Origin: SZUA-36 sp963759155
GTDB lineage: Bacteria > Pseudomonadota > Gammaproteobacteria > Xanthomonadales > SZUA-36
Length of the DNA: 64,000 nucleotides
Assembly: GCA_963759155.1 (NCBI GenBank)
Contig: CAVWXX010000019.1
Coordinates: forward strand, 62,001-126,000
Direction: 5' to 3'
Numbering within the stretch: position 1 is the first letter of the stretch; every line of letters starts with the position of its first letter. The position numbers were made by a program, and so were the translations under genes. Below, piece by piece: positions 9,073 through 17,993 of the stretch. A model generated the notes under the pieces. The model was not told where the DNA came from, did no database searches, and saw only the letters and a list, made by a program, of their open reading frames with translations.

Positions 9073-11390
9073 GTAAATTAAGCAACAAGACCACGACCTG
9101 GGAAATTGCCGGCCTGATCGCGGTGTTGGTCATTATCGTGTCATTTCCGCTCTACTATTTTGCATTGGTGAACGATACTGAGGCACCTGTGGTCACCGAC
9201 ACCGAAGCCAGTTTTGTCGGCAGCATTGAATGTCAGGACTGTCATAAACTCGAGTACGACAAGTGGCAAGGCTCGCATCATGATTTAGCCATGGATGTGG
9301 CCAACGAAAATACCGTGCTGGGTGACTTCAACAATACCGAGTTTACGCTCCATGGAATTACCTCCCGCTTTTACAGGAAAGATGGTAAATACTATGTCCA
9401 TACCAATGGTCCGGGTGGTGAGATGGGTGATTTTGAGATCACCCATACCTTTGGCTGGTATCCCTTGCAACAGTATTTGATCCCCTTCCCGGGTGGACGG
9501 CTTCAAACCTTACATATTGCATGGAATTCAAAAGAGAACTTCTGGTTTCGGGTACCACCCCAAGGCCCGATAGAGCCGAATGACTGGCTTTACTGGACCA
9601 ATGCCGCGCAAAACTGGAATGGTATGTGCGCCCAGTGCCACTCGACCAACCTGAAAAAGAACTACGATCCGGAAACCGGTACTTATAACACCACCTGGTC
9701 AGATATTGATGTCGGTTGCGAAGCCTGTCATGGCGCAGGCTCGAAACATGTCGAATGGGCGCAAATGTCAGATATGGCACGACCCACGGTTTCAAATTTT
9801 GAGCTGACACAACAGACATCCAATATCACTTCGAGAGAACATGTTGAACTCTGTGCGCCCTGTCATTCCCGTCGTGGCGCCATGGGGGACGATATACATG
9901 CCAAGGCTGACCTGCTGGACAATTATCTACCCAGCCTTTTGACCGAGAACCTCTACTTTCCCGATGGCCAGATAGAAGATGAGGTTTATGTCTACGGTTC
10001 GTTTATCCAGAGCAAAATGTACCGTCACGATGTGCGTTGCAGTGACTGTCATGATGTACACACCATCACGCTCGTCAAAGAGGGTAACGAGCTGTGCCTG
10101 CAATGTCACCGCGCCGCCCAGTACGACAGCAAAGACCATCATTTTCATAAGCAGGAGGGTGAAACGGGCGAGCCGATCCTGTCAGCAGACGGTGAAACCC
10201 TGTTTGAAGTTGGCAGTGGCGCCCAGTGTGTTCAATGTCATATGCCCGGCCGGGTTTACATGGGTGCGGATTACCGCCCGGATCACAGCTTCCGGATACC
10301 CGACCCCGCGCTCAGTGCTGCCATCGGCGCACCCGATGCCTGTCTGCGCTGCCATGTTGATAAAGACTCACAATGGTCGCAGGACAGTGTCCATGAGTGG
10401 TATGGACCCGGCCAGAGAAGTCACTATGGCGAGATCATCGCCAGGGCCCGCCAGGGTGACCCGGGCGCAGGAGCGGATCTTATACGACTGGCACAGGACC
10501 TGCTCTATCCGGTCAATGTAAGGGCCACAGCTCTCTCCATGTTAGCAGCCTACCCCGGTCCGGAAACAATCCAGGCGATGGAAATCGCGCTGATGGATGA
10601 AGAGGCACTGATACGCAGAACCGCGGTGGCAGGCATTTTTGCTCCTGATATGGAAAGGCTGACAAAGTTAATTGCGCCGGTGTTGTATGACCCGGTCAAA
10701 ACCGTGCGTATTGAAGCTGCCAGCCGTCTGTCCGGGGACATGGAAGACCTGTTGGATAATGAACAGCAGAAAGTTTTTAAAGTGGTCCTGCAGGAATACG
10801 TTACCGCAATGGAGTACACAGCAGATTTTGCAGCGTCCCGTCACAACCTTGCCAACCTGTATAACGAAACAGACCGGCCAGAAGATGCAGTCAAACAATA
10901 TGAACAGGCTATCCGCATCGATGACAGGTTCTTCCCGGCCAAGATGAACCTGGCCGTTCTTTACAGCCAACGCGGTCAGAACGAGAAGGCTGAAAAACTT
11001 CTCCGCGAAGTGGTCCGGGATGAACCGGAATTGTACGATGCATCCTACTCCCTGGGCCTGCTACTGGCGGAACTGCAAAACTATAACGAAGGTATCAAAT
11101 ACCTTGAAATAGCATCCAGAGGCTTACCTGAACGTGCTCGCATTCGTTACAACCTGGGACTGATGTATGCGTTTATGCAAAACATGACATCTGCCGAAAA
11201 CGAGTTGCGGGCGGCGCTGAACCTCGAACCGCAAAGCCTGGATTTTCAATATGGACTGGCAGACTTTTACCTGAAGAGTGGCCAGTTCGAAAAGGCCAGA
11301 CCTGTCGTTGAAGATATGGTCTCGATGCACCCTGAAAACCCCATCGGGGCACAAATGCTGGAGTTCATTCGTCGTAATACAGGCAGATAA
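9069..11390 (+). CDS. Membrane-anchored octaheme cytochrome c with HEAT-like and TPR C-terminal region
   Basis: A 773-residue protein: one N-terminal membrane segment (about residues 12-34), then eight CxxCH heme sites in order (CQDCH, CAQCH, CEACH, CAPCH, CSDCH, CLQCH, CVQCH, CLRCH) across about residues 55-440. A helical stretch resembling HEAT repeats follows (about 460-570), then about five tetratricopeptide repeats to the end (for example AVKQYEQAIRIDDRFFPAKM). It starts inside the Rieske stop codon (ATGA overlap). It takes the place of cytochrome c1/f as electron acceptor. The TPR tail may dock a partner or another cytochrome; the final acceptor is not encoded here. Confidence 0.9.
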   Translation: MSKLSNKTTTWEIAGLIAVLVIIVSFPLYYFALVNDTEAPVVTDTEASFVGSIECQDCHKLEYDKWQGSHHDLAMDVANENTVLGDFNNTEFTLHGITSRFYRKDGKYYVHTNGPGGEMGDFEITHTFGWYPLQQYLIPFPGGRLQTLHIAWNSKENFWFRVPPQGPIEPNDWLYWTNAAQNWNGMCAQCHSTNLKKNYDPETGTYNTTWSDIDVGCEACHGAGSKHVEWAQMSDMARPTVSNFELTQQTSNITSREHVELCAPCHSRRGAMGDDIHAKADLLDNYLPSLLTENLYFPDGQIEDEVYVYGSFIQSKMYRHDVRCSDCHDVHTITLVKEGNELCLQCHRAAQYDSKDHHFHKQEGETGEPILSADGETLFEVGSGAQCVQCHMPGRVYMGADYRPDHSFRIPDPALSAAIGAPDACLRCHVDKDSQWSQDSVHEWYGPGQRSHYGEIIARARQGDPGAGADLIRLAQDLLYPVNVRATALSMLAAYPGPETIQAMEIALMDEEALIRRTAVAGIFAPDMERLTKLIAPVLYDPVKTVRIEAASRLSGDMEDLLDNEQQKVFKVVLQEYVTAMEYTADFAASRHNLANLYNETDRPEDAVKQYEQAIRIDDRFFPAKMNLAVLYSQRGQNEKAEKLLREVVRDEPELYDASYSLGLLLAELQNYNEGIKYLEIASRGLPERARIRYNLGLMYAFMQNMTSAENELRAALNLEPQSLDFQYGLADFYLKSGQFEKARPVVEDMVSMHPENPIGAQMLEFIRRNTGR

Positions 11391-11486
11391 ACCTGCTGGC
11401 AGTAAAAACATTACTTTACCGCCAACCCATTGATGCACGCCGTAAAGACAGTCGCGCTCCTGCGTAAGACCGGTAACTTAGAGAAA

Positions 11487-11535
11487 GCCGGGAAACTGGC
11501 ACATTTAGTGCTGGCTGACCGGCCTTTTATTTATT
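11487..11535 (+). terminator. Probable terminator after the cytochrome operon
   Basis: Interrupted stem (GCCGG at 11487-11491 pairing with CCGGC at 11519-11523, plus an inner helix containing G-T pairs) followed by CTTTTATTTATTT. The upstream 11391-11486 shows nothing I can name. Confidence 0.5.
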
Positions 11536-11542
11536 TAGTTAG

Positions 11543-12556
11543 TTATAGAAAAGAACTGACGCGGTCAATCGTCCAGAATGCCGCGACCCCACCAATCGCA
11601 TAAGGCGTTGCCCGCACCAGGGTCAGGGCAGAATGACCATGCAAACGGGAAAAACCTGCGAGTAGCAGTGATACCGTCAGCACAAATACGATCTGACCGG
11701 TTTCAACACCGACATTGAACATTAACAGTGCCAGCGGCACTGCGTGTTGTGGCACACCGATCTCATAAAGCGCCCCTGCAAAACCCAGGCCGTGAACCAG
11801 GCCAAAGGTGAATGCGATCAGCCAGGGGTAACGTTCGGAAAGGGTTAACTGACCCTGATTTTTTCGAACGACTTCAACTGCCAACAGCATGATACTTAGT
11901 GAAATCACACCCTCGGTTGGCACCTGGGGAATGTGGACGACATCCAGGGTCGCCAATGCCAGGGTCAGGCTGTGAGCCAACGTGAATGCCGTGACGGTTT
12001 TAAGTAACGGCCAAATACCACTGACGATCAACAGTAGCGTCAACAAAAACAGCAGGTGATCGAAACCTTCAAGAATATGAATGGTTCCCATGCGCCAGTA
12101 AGAGACGGCCAGTTCCCCATTGGTAACCTGTTGGGGAATCGTGAAGGAACTGTTATTTGAACGCAGGATCGCCGAGTGCTCAATACCATCCAGAAGGCTG
12201 ATACGAACCACCACATCAGTTGGTACTGCAGCCAGGCCTTCTACCATCAACGTGGCCCCGTGCAAGGCCTGCCCATCTGTCGAATACGATTTGGTCTCGA
12301 TCATGGCACCCGGTACACGCCGGCTTGAACCAGGACCAAAGGGCTTGAGGAAACCCGGCATCACCGGGCTGATTGCCAGCACTTGTTCACCCAGAGCCGG
12401 CACCTTCCATGTCACTTCTACCCAACCGCCTTCCTGCTCGGTAATCTCCAGTAAAGCCGGACGAAATTCATCGGCGCTGGCGACCAATGAAAAAACCAAT
12501 AGAACCGGCAACAAACAACTTGCCAGCTTGATCCAGGGCTTATGAACAGCCGTCAC
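11543..12556 (-). CDS. HupE/UreJ family membrane protein
   Basis: A signal peptide (about residues 1-29) and a ~150-residue periplasmic beta-rich part precede a C-terminal block of about six membrane helices. The block has the HupE/UreJ features LEGFDHLLFLLTLLL, TAFTLAHSLTLALA and GLVHGLGFAGAL, with conserved His residues. The family is linked to nickel or cobalt handling, but many members occur beside parvulin genes without hydrogenase or urease, as here, and their substrate is unknown. The GTG start overlaps the upstream stop by one base (TAGTG), so translation is coupled. Confidence 0.85.
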   Translation of the reverse strand: MTAVHKPWIKLASCLLPVLLVFSLVASADEFRPALLEITEQEGGWVEVTWKVPALGEQVLAISPVMPGFLKPFGPGSSRRVPGAMIETKSYSTDGQALHGATLMVEGLAAVPTDVVVRISLLDGIEHSAILRSNNSSFTIPQQVTNGELAVSYWRMGTIHILEGFDHLLFLLTLLLIVSGIWPLLKTVTAFTLAHSLTLALATLDVVHIPQVPTEGVISLSIMLLAVEVVRKNQGQLTLSERYPWLIAFTFGLVHGLGFAGALYEIGVPQHAVPLALLMFNVGVETGQIVFVLTVSLLLAGFSRLHGHSALTLVRATPYAIGGVAAFWTIDRVSSFL

Positions 12557-13479
12557 TATGATGCAGCAGCCTTGATTGAGTCTTCAGCAGTCGCCGTTGT
12601 ATCGGGAACGTCCAGAATTCGGTCAGCGGGAATCTCATCAATCACAATCTCGTAGCGGGTTTTCAGGTTTTCCAAAAAGTCTGCATTGAACTTTTCGCGT
12701 TGCTGCAATTGCCAGCTTTCGAGCACGGCAGCCTGTACTTCCTCAAAAACTGCAGGTGGCGATTTCTCATAACTGTATACATAGACCAGGTGCACACCGT
12801 AGCCTGACAAGACCGGACCATGCCATAAGCCCGGTTCCAGCTGCGCTACGGCGTCAACAAAACCACTACCCATTTGCCGCGCCGCTTGTGCCCTTGTAAC
12901 TGAAACGAAGTCTTGCTGCAGCATGAAGCCGTCACCCATCTGCATGGATTCCTCGGTGGGTACACCTGCTGCCTGCAATTTAAGCAATACTTCTGCGGCG
13001 TCTTCCAGTGTTGTATTGCCTCTTGTATCAGGGTCAAAGAACAGCTGGCTGAAAGTCATCCTGTCAGGCGCCCGGTATACCTCGCTGTTATCGATAAAGT
13101 ACTGCTCAAGCTCACCTTCAGCCGGTTGTACCATCATGGCAAGGTCACTGGTCAAAAACTCCAGTTTCTGTGCCATACGTCGCCGGGTAATCGGGTCGTC
13201 CTCATTCAGACCCATCGCCACCGCCTGTCGGTAAAGGACGTCTTCCTTTATGTAAGCTTGAATCAGGCCGTCGATTTCATCGCGCGTCGGTGGCCGCTTC
13301 CAACGACTTTCCCACTCCGAAATAAACGCATTGATACGATTGGAATCGACGTGGACAGTGGTGTCACGAAAATCCTCCTCCGGCGCACCAAACAACGCAT
13401 AGGCAGCATAGATACATGCCCCTATTAGCAGGAACTGTATAAGGGGTTCAGTGAACAGCCGAGTCAGTCTATTACTCAC
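12556..13479 (-). CDS. Membrane-anchored parvulin-type peptidyl-prolyl isomerase
   Basis: A single hydrophobic anchor near the N-terminus, a SurA/PpiD-like helical chaperone part, and a parvulin region (MTFSQLFFDPD to GVHLVYVYSYE, about residues 150-270). The frame can start at 13506, but the GTG at 13479 has a better placed GGGAAA site and removes nine residues. A periplasmic folding role is expected. The recurring HupE-parvulin pairing suggests it serves the HupE partner encoded downstream with overlapping codons. Confidence 0.78.
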   Translation of the reverse strand: MSNRLTRLFTEPLIQFLLIGACIYAAYALFGAPEEDFRDTTVHVDSNRINAFISEWESRWKRPPTRDEIDGLIQAYIKEDVLYRQAVAMGLNEDDPITRRRMAQKLEFLTSDLAMMVQPAEGELEQYFIDNSEVYRAPDRMTFSQLFFDPDTRGNTTLEDAAEVLLKLQAAGVPTEESMQMGDGFMLQQDFVSVTRAQAARQMGSGFVDAVAQLEPGLWHGPVLSGYGVHLVYVYSYEKSPPAVFEEVQAAVLESWQLQQREKFNADFLENLKTRYEIVIDEIPADRILDVPDTTATAEDSIKAAAS

Positions 13480-13848
13480 ATGTATTTCCCGTTTACCGCA
13501 AATCATAAAAGGTCATATCTTAATGGAATCACCAACGAAAAGGAGGCATAAAAAGTGCCTCCCAAAGTTTACTGAAATTGAGACCTGAGCAAAGTTCCTG
13601 CTCAGTAAGTTTCCTGTCTTTATTTCATTAGCGAACACGTTATCATTGAAATCATCATGACACCCGTGCATAAAGACGAATACTTCTTTTCAATAATCTT
13701 GCCTGGCGATGAAGTACCCCGCCGTTTCAGCCGTATTGGTCACACGGCCCTCACCCAGTGTTTGTGCTAAGCCAGGAAACAGCTTGTACGATGGCCTGCC
13801 AACCGTTCCAGTGCTGGCAGTGGGAACTTTGTCAGGAAGAGAACCTCT
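13480..13848. other. Intergenic stretch between ilvH and the parvulin gene
   Basis: About 370 bases. Reading frames here are shadows without family features. I see no RNA gene or clear terminator behind ilvH, whose stop is at 13849. The promoter of the parvulin-HupE pair should lie in the right part of the gap. Confidence 0.35.
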
Positions 13849-14349
13849 TCAAATACCGGTGTTGAGTACTTTCCTGCCGCGCGAAATTGCCATTGCACCG
13901 CTACGCACCACTGCGAGTATTTCAGAACACTCACCGACCTTGGAAATGAACTCATCCATATGGACGTTCTCACCGGTCAGCTCCAGCGTATAGGTTTCCG
14001 GGCAGTCATCCAGGATACGGACACGGGTATCTTTTAACAGTGACAGCAGTGTCCGGGCTGTTTCGGGCCGGGTTTTGACTTTTAATAACAGGAGTTCGCG
14101 TTCGATGTGATCATCCATGGTCATATCGGCTGTATTAACCACATCAACGAGCTTCAGCAACTGATTATTGATTTGCTCAATGACCTGATCAGACCCCGTT
14201 GTAACCAGGGTCAGACGCGATACCTCAGGATGATCGGTGGGAGCAACGTTCAGCGATTCGATATTGTAGCCACGGCTTGAAAACAGCGCTGCTACCCGTG
14301 CCAGCGCACCAGCCTCGTTGGCCATCAGTATGGAGATAATGTGTCGCAT
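13849..14349 (-). CDS. ilvH: Acetolactate synthase small (regulatory) subunit
   Basis: A 166-residue protein with the N-terminal ACT domain (ISILMANEAGALARVAALFS, GYNIESLNVAP, about residues 4-75) that binds valine and activates the large subunit, and the usual C-terminal domain (TRPETARTLLSLLKD). Length is standard. In most bacteria it directly follows ilvB/ilvI on the same strand. Here the large-subunit gene is divergent, 115 bases away, so the two subunits are made from back-to-back promoters. Confidence 0.93.
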   Translation of the reverse strand: MRHIISILMANEAGALARVAALFSSRGYNIESLNVAPTDHPEVSRLTLVTTGSDQVIEQINNQLLKLVDVVNTADMTMDDHIERELLLLKVKTRPETARTLLSLLKDTRVRILDDCPETYTLELTGENVHMDEFISKVGECSEILAVVRSGAMAISRGRKVLNTGI

Positions 14350-14464
14350 TTTGCTGTTTCCCGCTAAGAAATTTTGAATTCGGAATATAGCCGATCAAAC
14401 TTCATTATTCACGCTGTTTCTCAGCTATTGCAATACGGTAATAATTAATTGAAACTCGCACCCT

Positions 14465-16315
14465 ATGAAACTGACTCCGAAAACACCCCGAAGCGTGCCG
14501 CATCCACTGGCCGGCAAGGAAATGACCGGCGCTGAAATGATCGTCCAGGTTCTGGCCGATGAAGGCGTTGATACCATATTTGGCTACAGTGGCGGCGCAA
14601 TATTACCAACCTATGATGCCGTGTTTCGTTATAACGCCGAACATATAGACGCCGACGGCAACGAACCCATGCCATTGATCGTACCGGCCAACGAACAGGG
14701 CGCAGGCTTCATGGCGGCAGGCTATGCGCTGGCCAAGGGTCAGGTCGGAGTCGTCATGGTGACCTCCGGCCCCGGTGCAACCAACACGGTGACGCCGGTG
14801 AGGGATTGTATGGCCGATTCAACCCCTATCGTAGTGATTTGCGGACAGGTTCCAAAGGCCGCGATCGGCACGGACGCATTCCAGGAAGCGCCGGTTTCCA
14901 GCTGTCTCGGGCCGGTATCAAAACATACCTTCCTGGTGACAGATCCGGAGTTACTTGAAGAGACCGTACGCACGGCATTTGAAATTGCACGAACCGGGCG
15001 GCCAGGGCCCGTGGTAGTCGATTTGCCGAAGGATGTTCAAAACTGGCGGGGTACATTCCATGGTTCCGGGCTATTGCCCGTGCCGGGTTACAGGCAGCGA
15101 ATACATGCCGTGAGAAACAACGTGCTTGAGGATCAGGATTGCGCAGCGTTTTTCGACATGTTGCAGGCATCAAAACGGCCCCTGATTTACGCGGGCGGCG
15201 GTGTCATCAATGGCAATGCATCGGAAGAACTGCGTCATTTCGCCTCCAGCCTCGGCATCCCCGTGACAACAACCCTGATGGGCATCGGTGCTGTCGACAC
15301 CACCGAAGACCTGTCTTTGCACATGCTGGGTATGCATGGTCTGGCATCGGCAAATTATGCCGTCGATGACTGCGATTTTCTGATTGCTGTAGGTGCACGG
15401 TTTGATGACCGCGTGGCGGGTGCACCGGATAAATTCGCACCCGCGGTCAAGCATATCGCGCAGTTTGATATTGACCCGTCGGAGATCGGCAAAGTCAAAT
15501 CGGTCGACTGGAGCCATATCGGCATCCTCAAAAAAGATTTACAGGACCTGTCTGACTTTGCAGATAAAAATGGCATCAGCCCGGATTTTAGCCAGTGGCA
15601 CAAAGAAATCGCCGGTCTCAAAAAAGAATACGGGCTGAATTACGACCGTGAAAGCGAGCTGATTCAACCCTATGCGGTCATCGAAACGATTAATGACATC
15701 ACCGGTGGTAAAGCTATCATCTCAACCGGCGTCGGGCAGCACCAGATGTGGGCCGCGCAGTATTTTGATTTTCAGAACCCACGGCTGTGGTTAACTTCAG
15801 GCAGCATGGGCACCATGGGCTTCGGTTTACCCGCTGCCATCGGCGCCCAGTTCGCAAAACCCGACCACCTGGTTATCGATGTCGATGGCGACGCCAGCAT
15901 CCGTATGAATATCGGCGAGCTTGAAACAGCCACCACTTACGACCTGCCGGTCAAGGTTCTGGTGCTCAACAATTATGGCGACGGCATGGTCAAGCAGTGG
16001 CAGAAGCTTTACTACAAGGGCCGTATGGCCTTTAGCGACAAGTCGTTACGCTCCAAGGACTTTATCAAAACAGCCGAGGCTGACGGCTTCAAGTTCGCGG
16101 TCCGGCTGGATCAAAAGGATGAGATGGAAAAAGTGATCAGTGAATGGTTGGCGTTCCCGGGACCGGCTTTTCTCGAAGTGGTCATCGACCCGGATGCCAA
16201 TGTCTACCCGATGGTCGGCCCCGGTCTGGCCTATGACCAAATGGTCACGGGTGACTTCATACCGACCCGCAGCAAGGTCAGCGAAGAAGATATCGATAGT
16301 TCGGAGATGTTTTAG
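14465..16315 (+). CDS. ilvB: Acetolactate synthase large (catalytic) subunit
   Basis: Thiamine-diphosphate enzyme, first common step of branched-chain amino acid synthesis. The N-terminal domain carries the cofactor-activating Glu in ANEQGAGFMAAGYA (commonly HEQGA; His is Asn here) and SGPGATNTVTPVRDC. The central domain has GARFDDRVAG. The C-terminal ThDP domain has GSMGTMGFGLPAAIGA and DGDASIRMNIGEL with the following Asn-Asn, and MVKQWQKLYY. At 616 residues it is slightly long because of an N-terminal extension. Shine-Dalgarno is weak. It is followed by a large inverted-repeat element. Confidence 0.92.
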   Translation: MKLTPKTPRSVPHPLAGKEMTGAEMIVQVLADEGVDTIFGYSGGAILPTYDAVFRYNAEHIDADGNEPMPLIVPANEQGAGFMAAGYALAKGQVGVVMVTSGPGATNTVTPVRDCMADSTPIVVICGQVPKAAIGTDAFQEAPVSSCLGPVSKHTFLVTDPELLEETVRTAFEIARTGRPGPVVVDLPKDVQNWRGTFHGSGLLPVPGYRQRIHAVRNNVLEDQDCAAFFDMLQASKRPLIYAGGGVINGNASEELRHFASSLGIPVTTTLMGIGAVDTTEDLSLHMLGMHGLASANYAVDDCDFLIAVGARFDDRVAGAPDKFAPAVKHIAQFDIDPSEIGKVKSVDWSHIGILKKDLQDLSDFADKNGISPDFSQWHKEIAGLKKEYGLNYDRESELIQPYAVIETINDITGGKAIISTGVGQHQMWAAQYFDFQNPRLWLTSGSMGTMGFGLPAAIGAQFAKPDHLVIDVDGDASIRMNIGELETATTYDLPVKVLVLNNYGDGMVKQWQKLYYKGRMAFSDKSLRSKDFIKTAEADGFKFAVRLDQKDEMEKVISEWLAFPGPAFLEVVIDPDANVYPMVGPGLAYDQMVTGDFIPTRSKVSEEDIDSSEMF

Positions 16316-16323
16316 TAATTCCT

Positions 16324-16430
16324 TAATTGGGGTCAGAGTAAAAACTCGGGTGGCTAACAGCAGTAATTGGGGTCAGAGTAAAAACTCGGGTGGCTAACAG
16401 CCACCCGAGTTTTTACTCTGACCCCAATTA
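16324..16430. repeat. REP-like element: direct repeat plus 32-bp perfect hairpin
   Basis: A 37-base unit beginning TAATTGGGGTCAGAGTAAAA occurs twice head to tail (16324-16360, 16364-16400), and its reverse complement follows at once. The second copy and the inverted copy form a perfect 32-bp stem (16364-16395 with 16399-16430) with a 3-base loop. It fills the gap between convergent ilvB and dapA and could act as a terminator both ways. The GGGGTCAGAGTAAA core resembles repeats I associate with REP-type tyrosine transposases; no transposase gene is present in the window. Confidence 0.85.
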
Positions 16431-16437
16431 AACACGT

Positions 16438-17313
16438 CTATAACAAGTCCAGCGATCGCATCGCTGCTCTTAACGGCTCATGAAATGCCGGCGCCAATAC
16501 AGTCATCGGTAACCTCAGGTGATCACCAATCAGGCCCTGCCGGGCCACTGCCCACTTGACCGGAATCGGATTGGATTCCAGAAAAAGAGCGCTGTTCAGC
16601 GGTCGCAGGCGGGCATCAAGCGCACGGGTCTGATCTTTCTCGCCCGCCAGTGCCAGGCGACATAATTCTGCCATCAAGGCCGGTGCAACATTCGCAGTAA
16701 CGGAAATATTGCCAACAGCACCCATCAGGATCAGTTCAGCCGCGGTTTCATCATCCCCCGAGTAAACCGCCATCTTGCCGGCACACACATCCAGCACCTC
16801 GCGTCCGCGCTGAAGATCACCGGTTGCATCCTTGATGCCAATAATATTGTCGATTGCAGCCAGCCGTTCTACCGTTGCCGGAAGCATATCAACACCGGTC
16901 CTTCCCGGTACGTTGTAAAGAATCTGTGGTATCGAGACCGCCTCGGCTATGCATTTGTGGTGCTGATACAGGCCTTCCTGGGTTGGTTTGTTGTAATAAG
17001 GCGTTACCAAAAGACAGGCGTCGGCACCCACTTTTTTGGCCGCTGCGGTCAATTCAATTGCCTCATCTGTTGAATTGGCACCGGTTCCGGCAATGACCGG
17101 TATGGCTCCATTTACTTCATTGACCGTGTGGGCAATCACCGCACAATGTTCCTTTACCGAAAGCGTGGCAGATTCACCGGTGGTGCCCACTGACACAATT
17201 GCACCGGTTCCTTCACGAATGTGCATTTCCAGTAAAGAATCCATGCCATTCCAATCGATGGATCCATCATCAAGCATGGGTGTTACAAGTGCGACAATGC
17301 TGCCACGTATCAT
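16438..17313 (-). CDS. dapA: 4-hydroxy-tetrahydrodipicolinate synthase
   Basis: Class I aldolase condensing pyruvate with aspartate semialdehyde in lysine and diaminopimelate synthesis. The start at 17313 (MIRGSIVALVTPM) is preferred over 17352 because a GGAG site lies seven bases upstream and the product becomes 291 residues, the family norm. Visible features are GTTGESATLS, the active-site Tyr in YYNKPTQEG and YNVPGRTG, and the Schiff-base Lys in GIKDATGDL (about residue 161). It ends just beyond the REP-like hairpin. Confidence 0.95.
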   Translation of the reverse strand: MIRGSIVALVTPMLDDGSIDWNGMDSLLEMHIREGTGAIVSVGTTGESATLSVKEHCAVIAHTVNEVNGAIPVIAGTGANSTDEAIELTAAAKKVGADACLLVTPYYNKPTQEGLYQHHKCIAEAVSIPQILYNVPGRTGVDMLPATVERLAAIDNIIGIKDATGDLQRGREVLDVCAGKMAVYSGDDETAAELILMGAVGNISVTANVAPALMAELCRLALAGEKDQTRALDARLRPLNSALFLESNPIPVKWAVARQGLIGDHLRLPMTVLAPAFHEPLRAAMRSLDLL

Positions 17314-17375
17314 TGATATTCTCCGCAATAGGGCTTGTCTTACATCAGACATTGGCCACTCTACTGATCTCTCGT

Positions 17376-17852
17376 TCAGACTGCAATTTTGTGGGTGGCC
17401 TTGACCTCTTCCATCACCACATAAGTGTGAGTCTGTTTGATATCCGACATTCGTGCCAGCGTATCACCCAGGAAGTCACGATACTTGAGCATATTGCGGG
17501 TTCGAACCTTTAACAAATAGTCGAAACCGCCCGCCACCATAAAGCACTCCATCACCTCGGGACATAAAGCCACTTCCTCTTTGAATCGATCAAAAACGTC
17601 AGGGTTGGTACGGTCCAGTTGCACCTGGATAAAGCTGATCACCCCGGCCCCCAGTTTGTGGGGGTTAAGCAGGGTTATGTAGTCAAGAATATACCCATCC
17701 GCCTCGAGCCGGCGGACGCGCTCAAGACAAGGGGTCGGACTCAGATTAACCGAGCGTGCAAGTTCGACATTGGTCATGCGGGCATTGCCCTGGAGGTGCC
17801 GGAGTATTTTGAGGTCAATACGATCCAGGACCCGGTCCTTTACTTTATTCAT
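17376..17852 (-). CDS. Lrp/AsnC-family transcriptional regulator, probably controlling putA
   Basis: A 158-residue protein with an N-terminal winged helix-turn-helix (DRIDLKILRHLQGNARMTNVE then SVNLSPTPCLERVRRLE, about residues 10-50) and a C-terminal ligand-sensing RAM domain. It is divergent from putA across a ~140-base AT-rich region containing repeated TTATAAC motifs. Since this PutA lacks its own DNA-binding domain, an Lrp-type activator of putA (PutR-like) is the natural inference. Proline as effector is likely but unproven. Confidence 0.85.
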   Translation of the reverse strand: MNKVKDRVLDRIDLKILRHLQGNARMTNVELARSVNLSPTPCLERVRRLEADGYILDYITLLNPHKLGAGVISFIQVQLDRTNPDVFDRFKEEVALCPEVMECFMVAGGFDYLLKVRTRNMLKYRDFLGDTLARMSDIKQTHTYVVMEEVKATHKIAV

Positions 17853-17889
17853 AGCATACCCTTCTATTTAAATGATGTTTTTACAGTGT

Positions 17890-17972
17890 TTATAACGTAA
17901 ATAACCATAATACAGTAGCATATATTGCGTATTTATCCGTTTTTTATAACATAATATCAGGTTATAACATAA
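17890..17972. promoter_or_regulatory. Candidate regulator-binding repeats in the putA/lrp intergenic region
   Basis: The motif TTATAACRTAA appears three times on the plus strand: 17890-17900, 17944-17954 and 17962-17972, within a very AT-rich stretch. Spacings of 54 and 18 bases could place sites for an Lrp-type octamer wrapping the DNA. Function is inferred from position between the regulator and putA. Confidence 0.45.
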
Positions 17973-17993
17973 ACATTATTGAGGTCTGATACT

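Noticed and set aside
11391..11486. Possible riboswitch between the cytochrome operon and the HupE gene
   Set aside because: No match to class signatures I know, and it lies between converging 3' ends, where a riboswitch would control nothing.
13709..13993. 94-codon plus-strand frame near the end of ilvH
   Set aside because: It overlaps ilvH antisense and shows Ser/Thr-rich shadow composition with no ribosome site.
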